Below are positions 13,348 through 15,758 of a stretch of DNA of 15,758 bases, piece by piece. The DNA is from Flavobacterium sp. (GTDB taxonomy: Bacteria > Bacteroidota > Bacteroidia > Flavobacteriales > Flavobacteriaceae), in contig JASLID010000037.1 of assembly GCA_030153045.1 (NCBI GenBank), positions 1 to 15,758 on the forward strand, written 5' to 3'. The stretch's first letter is position 1; the number at the start of each line of letters is the position of its first letter. A program made the position numbers and the translations under genes. Under the pieces are notes generated by a model. That model saw only the letters and a list, made by a program, of their open reading frames with translations, made no database searches and was not told where the DNA came from.

Positions 13348-14550
13348 ATGAAATTCGGAATTATAAAAGAAAGAAAAAACCCGCCAGACAGACGTGTTGT
13401 TTTTACACCTGAAGAACTGGTGAAACTAAAAGAACAATTTCCCCAGGCAGAAATAAAGATTGAATCGTCTGATATTCGTGTTTTTGCTGACGAAGAGTAC
13501 AATAAGTTGGGTTTTGAAGTAACCAACGATGTTTCTGATTGCGACGTACTTATTGGAGTAAAAGAAGTACCTGTTGATGCTTTGATTCCAAATAAAAAAT
13601 ATTTTTTCTTTTCGCATACCATCAAAAAACAACCGTATAACCGAAAGTTATTATTGGCTTGCCTAGAAAAAAACATCCGATTGATTGACCACGAAACCAT
13701 TGTCGATGCAAATAACAAACGATTAATTGGTTTTGGTCGTTATGCTGGAATAGTTGGAGCCTATAACGGAATTCGTGCTTTTGGAATGAAATACGAATTA
13801 TTTAATTTAGTGAAAGCAGAAACTTTAGCCGATAAAAACGCTTTAATCGAACGTTTACGTCGTCCCGTTTTACCTCCAATAAAAATTGTATTGACAGGTC
13901 ATGGAAAAGTAGGGCTTGGTGCCAAAGAAATGCTTGACGGTATGAAAATGAAAGAAGTGTCTATCGAAGATTATTTGACCAAAAACTACGACAGACCGGT
14001 TTACACGCATATCGACTTAGAAGATTACAACAAAAGAATAGATGGTAAACCTTTTGATAAAAAAGATTTCTATACCAATCCACAAGAATACACTTCTAAT
14101 TTTGAGCGTTTTACAAAAGTGTCGGATATATTTATGGCTGGACATTTTTATGGAAATGGAGCTCCAGTAATTTTAACTCGTGAAATGCTAAATGCGGCTG
14201 ACAATAAAATTAAAGTGGTGGCTGATATTTCCTGCGATGTAGATGGACCAATTGCTTGTACGCTTCGTGCTTCAACCATTGCAGATCCTTTGTTTGGTTA
14301 TTTACCTAGCGAGCACAAAGAAGTCGATTATATGCATCCAGGAGCTATTGTGGTAATGTCTGTCGATAATTTGCCTTGCGAATTGCCTAAAGATGCCAGT
14401 GAAGGTTTTGGAGAAATGTTTTTAGAACATGTCATTCCTGCTTTTTACAATAATGATAAAGACGGAACTCTTGAAAGAGCTAAAATAACCGAAAATGGTA
14501 AACTCACAGAAAGATTCAGTTATTTACAGGACTATGTAAATGGAAAATAG
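13348..14550 (+). CDS. Saccharopine/alanine dehydrogenase-like NAD(P) oxidoreductase
   Basis: A 400-residue cytoplasmic enzyme of the AlaDH/PNT and LYS1-type saccharopine dehydrogenase superfamily. Seen: the N-terminal domain MKFGIIKERKNPPDRRVVFTPEEL, a candidate catalytic pair Lys72 (GVKEVP) and His90 (FSHTIK) spaced much like Lys77/His96 of yeast saccharopine dehydrogenase, a dinucleotide-binding loop VLTGHGKVGLGA at 181-192, and a C-terminal VMSVDNLPCELPKDASEGFGE that resembles LYS1-type enzymes more than alanine dehydrogenase. The substrate cannot be settled from sequence; saccharopine, lysine-related or other amino acids are possible. It has its own promoter with a palindromic operator and its own terminator, so it is a single, probably regulated gene, divergent from the beta-lactamase-family lipoprotein. 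Confidence 0.82.
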   Translation: MKFGIIKERKNPPDRRVVFTPEELVKLKEQFPQAEIKIESSDIRVFADEEYNKLGFEVTNDVSDCDVLIGVKEVPVDALIPNKKYFFFSHTIKKQPYNRKLLLACLEKNIRLIDHETIVDANNKRLIGFGRYAGIVGAYNGIRAFGMKYELFNLVKAETLADKNALIERLRRPVLPPIKIVLTGHGKVGLGAKEMLDGMKMKEVSIEDYLTKNYDRPVYTHIDLEDYNKRIDGKPFDKKDFYTNPQEYTSNFERFTKVSDIFMAGHFYGNGAPVILTREMLNAADNKIKVVADISCDVDGPIACTLRASTIADPLFGYLPSEHKEVDYMHPGAIVVMSVDNLPCELPKDASEGFGEMFLEHVIPAFYNNDKDGTLERAKITENGKLTERFSYLQDYVNGK

Positions 14551-14589
14551 TTTTTATGTATTCTTTGTAAAAAAGGATTCCTAAAAAAA

Positions 14590-14632
14590 TAGAAATACAA
14601 AAGCCTCAATTTTTGAGGCTTTTGTATTTCTA
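14590..14632 (+). terminator. Long perfect hairpin terminator after the dehydrogenase
   Basis: TAGAAATACAAAAGCCTCAA and its exact complement form a 20-bp stem around a 3-base loop; the GC-rich core is GCCTC/GAGGC followed by TTTTG. It starts 39 bases after the stop. It could work in both directions. Confidence 0.85.
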
Positions 14633-14687
14633 CTTCCTTTACTAAAAAATTAAGAAAAAATTAATAAGGTATCTTCTCCAACTAATT

Positions 14688-14695
14688 TATTTTTG
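14688..14695 (+). promoter_or_regulatory. -7 promoter box for the M28 peptidase
   Basis: TATTTTTG fits TAnnTTTG and ends 23 bases before the ATG at 14719. No matching -33 TTG is seen. Confidence 0.5.
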
Positions 14696-14718
14696 AAGAA
14701 ACTTAACCACACAAAAAA

Positions 14719-15758
14719 ATGAAAAAGTTGTTATTCCTGTTAATTCCAATTTTTGGTCTTGCACAATCTTCTTCTGATGAAAATCAAGTGTCACAAATCT
14801 ACAAATCGGCATTAACCAATTCAAAATGTTATTCTTGGCTGGATTATTTGTCTAATACTATTGGGCATCGATTATCAGGTTCTGAAGGAGCACAAAAAGC
14901 GGTCGAATATACGAAAGCTCAAATGGAAGCTTCTGGCGCTTTTGATAAAGTCTATCTTCAAGAAGTCATGGTGCCTAAATGGATTCGTGGCGAAAAAGAA
15001 ACGGCTTATATTTTAGATGATAAGAAAAAAGTAACTGTACCCATTTGTGCATTAGGAGGCTCGATAGCAACACCTAAAAACGGAATCACTGCCGAAATAA
15101 TCGAAGTAAAATCTTTAAAAGAATTAGAAACACTGGGTTCAGAAAAACTAAAAGGAAAAATTGTGTTTTTCAATCGTCCGATGGACCCTTCTAATGTTGA
15201 AGCGTTTCATTCGTATAGTGGAGCTGGCGATCAAAGGAGAGCAGGAGCAAGAGAAGCTTCAAAATATGGTGCTGTAGCAACCATTGTACGCTCGCTGGCT
15301 TTTAGATTAGATGATTTACCACATGCTGGAGGAATGGGCTATGGCGACATTCCAAAATCACAATACATTCCATCGGCGGCCATCAGTACAAATGGAGCTG
15401 AATTATTGAGTAAGAAGCTAAAGCAAAATCCGAATTTAAAATTCTATTTCAAGCAATCATGTCACCAAGAAGCCGATGTTTTGTCTTATAATGTAGTGGG
15501 TGAAATTAAAGGAAGCGAACATCCTGAAAATATTATGGTTGTTGGCGGACATTTAGACTCTTGGGATTTGGCTGATGGTTCTCACGATGACGGCGCTGGC
15601 TGTGTACAAAGTATGGAAGTCGCTAACATTTTTAAAAATATAGGGTACAGACCTAAAAACACGATTAGAGTGGTCATGTTTATGAACGAAGAAAATGGCT
15701 TAAGAGGAGGTATAAAATATGCCGAATTGGCTCAAAAAAACAATGAAAACCACATTTT
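14719..15758 (+). CDS. Secreted M28 zinc peptidase with PA domain (3' end cut off by window)
   Basis: The frame is open to the window edge: 346 codons are visible, and the usual length is about 450-520 residues. Seen: a signal peptide (KKLLFLLIPIFGLAQ, cleavage near 15-16), an M28 N-terminal part with IGHRLSGSEGAQKAVEYT, an inserted PA-type domain at about 115-245 (GKIVFFNRPMDP...GAVATIVRS), then the metal site: His278 in VVGGHLDSWD, Asp290 or Asp291 in DGSHDDGAG, and the catalytic/metal pair Glu324-Glu325 in FMNEENGLRG. This order matches the carboxypeptidase Q (plasma glutamate carboxypeptidase) branch of M28. The expected role is peptide hydrolysis in the periplasm or outside the cell. ATG 14719 is chosen because the signal peptide starts there. 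Confidence 0.92.
   Translation, partial: MKKLLFLLIPIFGLAQSSSDENQVSQIYKSALTNSKCYSWLDYLSNTIGHRLSGSEGAQKAVEYTKAQMEASGAFDKVYLQEVMVPKWIRGEKETAYILDDKKKVTVPICALGGSIATPKNGITAEIIEVKSLKELETLGSEKLKGKIVFFNRPMDPSNVEAFHSYSGAGDQRRAGAREASKYGAVATIVRSLAFRLDDLPHAGGMGYGDIPKSQYIPSAAISTNGAELLSKKLKQNPNLKFYFKQSCHQEADVLSYNVVGEIKGSEHPENIMVVGGHLDSWDLADGSHDDGAGCVQSMEVANIFKNIGYRPKNTIRVVMFMNEENGLRGGIKYAELAQKNNENHI

Overview
This window looks like chromosomal DNA from a member of the Flavobacteriia, most likely Flavobacterium or a close relative. The grounds are its strong AT richness, spacers with A/T-rich leaders instead of Shine-Dalgarno sites, and many TAnnTTTG boxes, which are the Bacteroidetes -7 promoter element. 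The protein families also fit: a scattered menaquinone cluster, DUF2853, secreted TPR proteins and an M28 peptidase. This is inferred from sequence alone; no 16S or other taxonomic marker is present.

Left part (1-9558, almost all + strand): the menaquinone region. It runs from a 5'-truncated menD, through a DUF2853 protein and a CvfB-like S1 RNA-binding protein, then a gene-poor spacer with a small lipoprotein on the - strand. Next come menB, menA, a UPF0173 metallo-beta-lactamase-fold hydrolase, two secreted TPR proteins and menC. MenD, MenC, MenB and MenA together cover SEPHCHC synthesis, o-succinylbenzoate formation, ring closure to DHNA-CoA, and prenylation. MenF, MenH, MenE and the DHNA-CoA thioesterase are not in the window. 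menB to menC are all on one strand with gaps of 42-149 bases and no convincing terminator between them, so they may be co-transcribed. A short repeat built on ATTG every six bases lies just before the UPF0173 gene and again, as a 41-bp tandem repeat, before menC.

Middle part (9564-11940, all - strand): a small CBU_0592-like membrane protein stops 5 bases from the menC stop codon. Upstream of it is a two-gene unit with its own promoter and terminator: a membrane-anchored OmpA-type protein followed by a membrane-anchored coiled-coil/helix-hairpin-helix protein. Then comes the tmRNA gene (ssrA), with an encoded tag GENNYALAA and a strong terminator.

Right part (11980-15758): a beta-lactamase-family lipoprotein on the - strand is divergent from a saccharopine/alanine dehydrogenase-like gene on the + strand. 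Both have recognisable Flavobacterium-type promoters, and a perfect 15-base palindrome sits between the promoter elements of the dehydrogenase. A 20-bp perfect hairpin ends that gene, and a secreted M28 zinc peptidase runs off the right edge.

Most of the window is ordinary core genome. I see no CRISPR array, transposase, integrase, phage gene or defence system. The points most worth checking are the dehydrogenase operator, the ATTG-phased repeats, the OmpA/HhH envelope pair, and the TPR pair lodged between the menaquinone genes.
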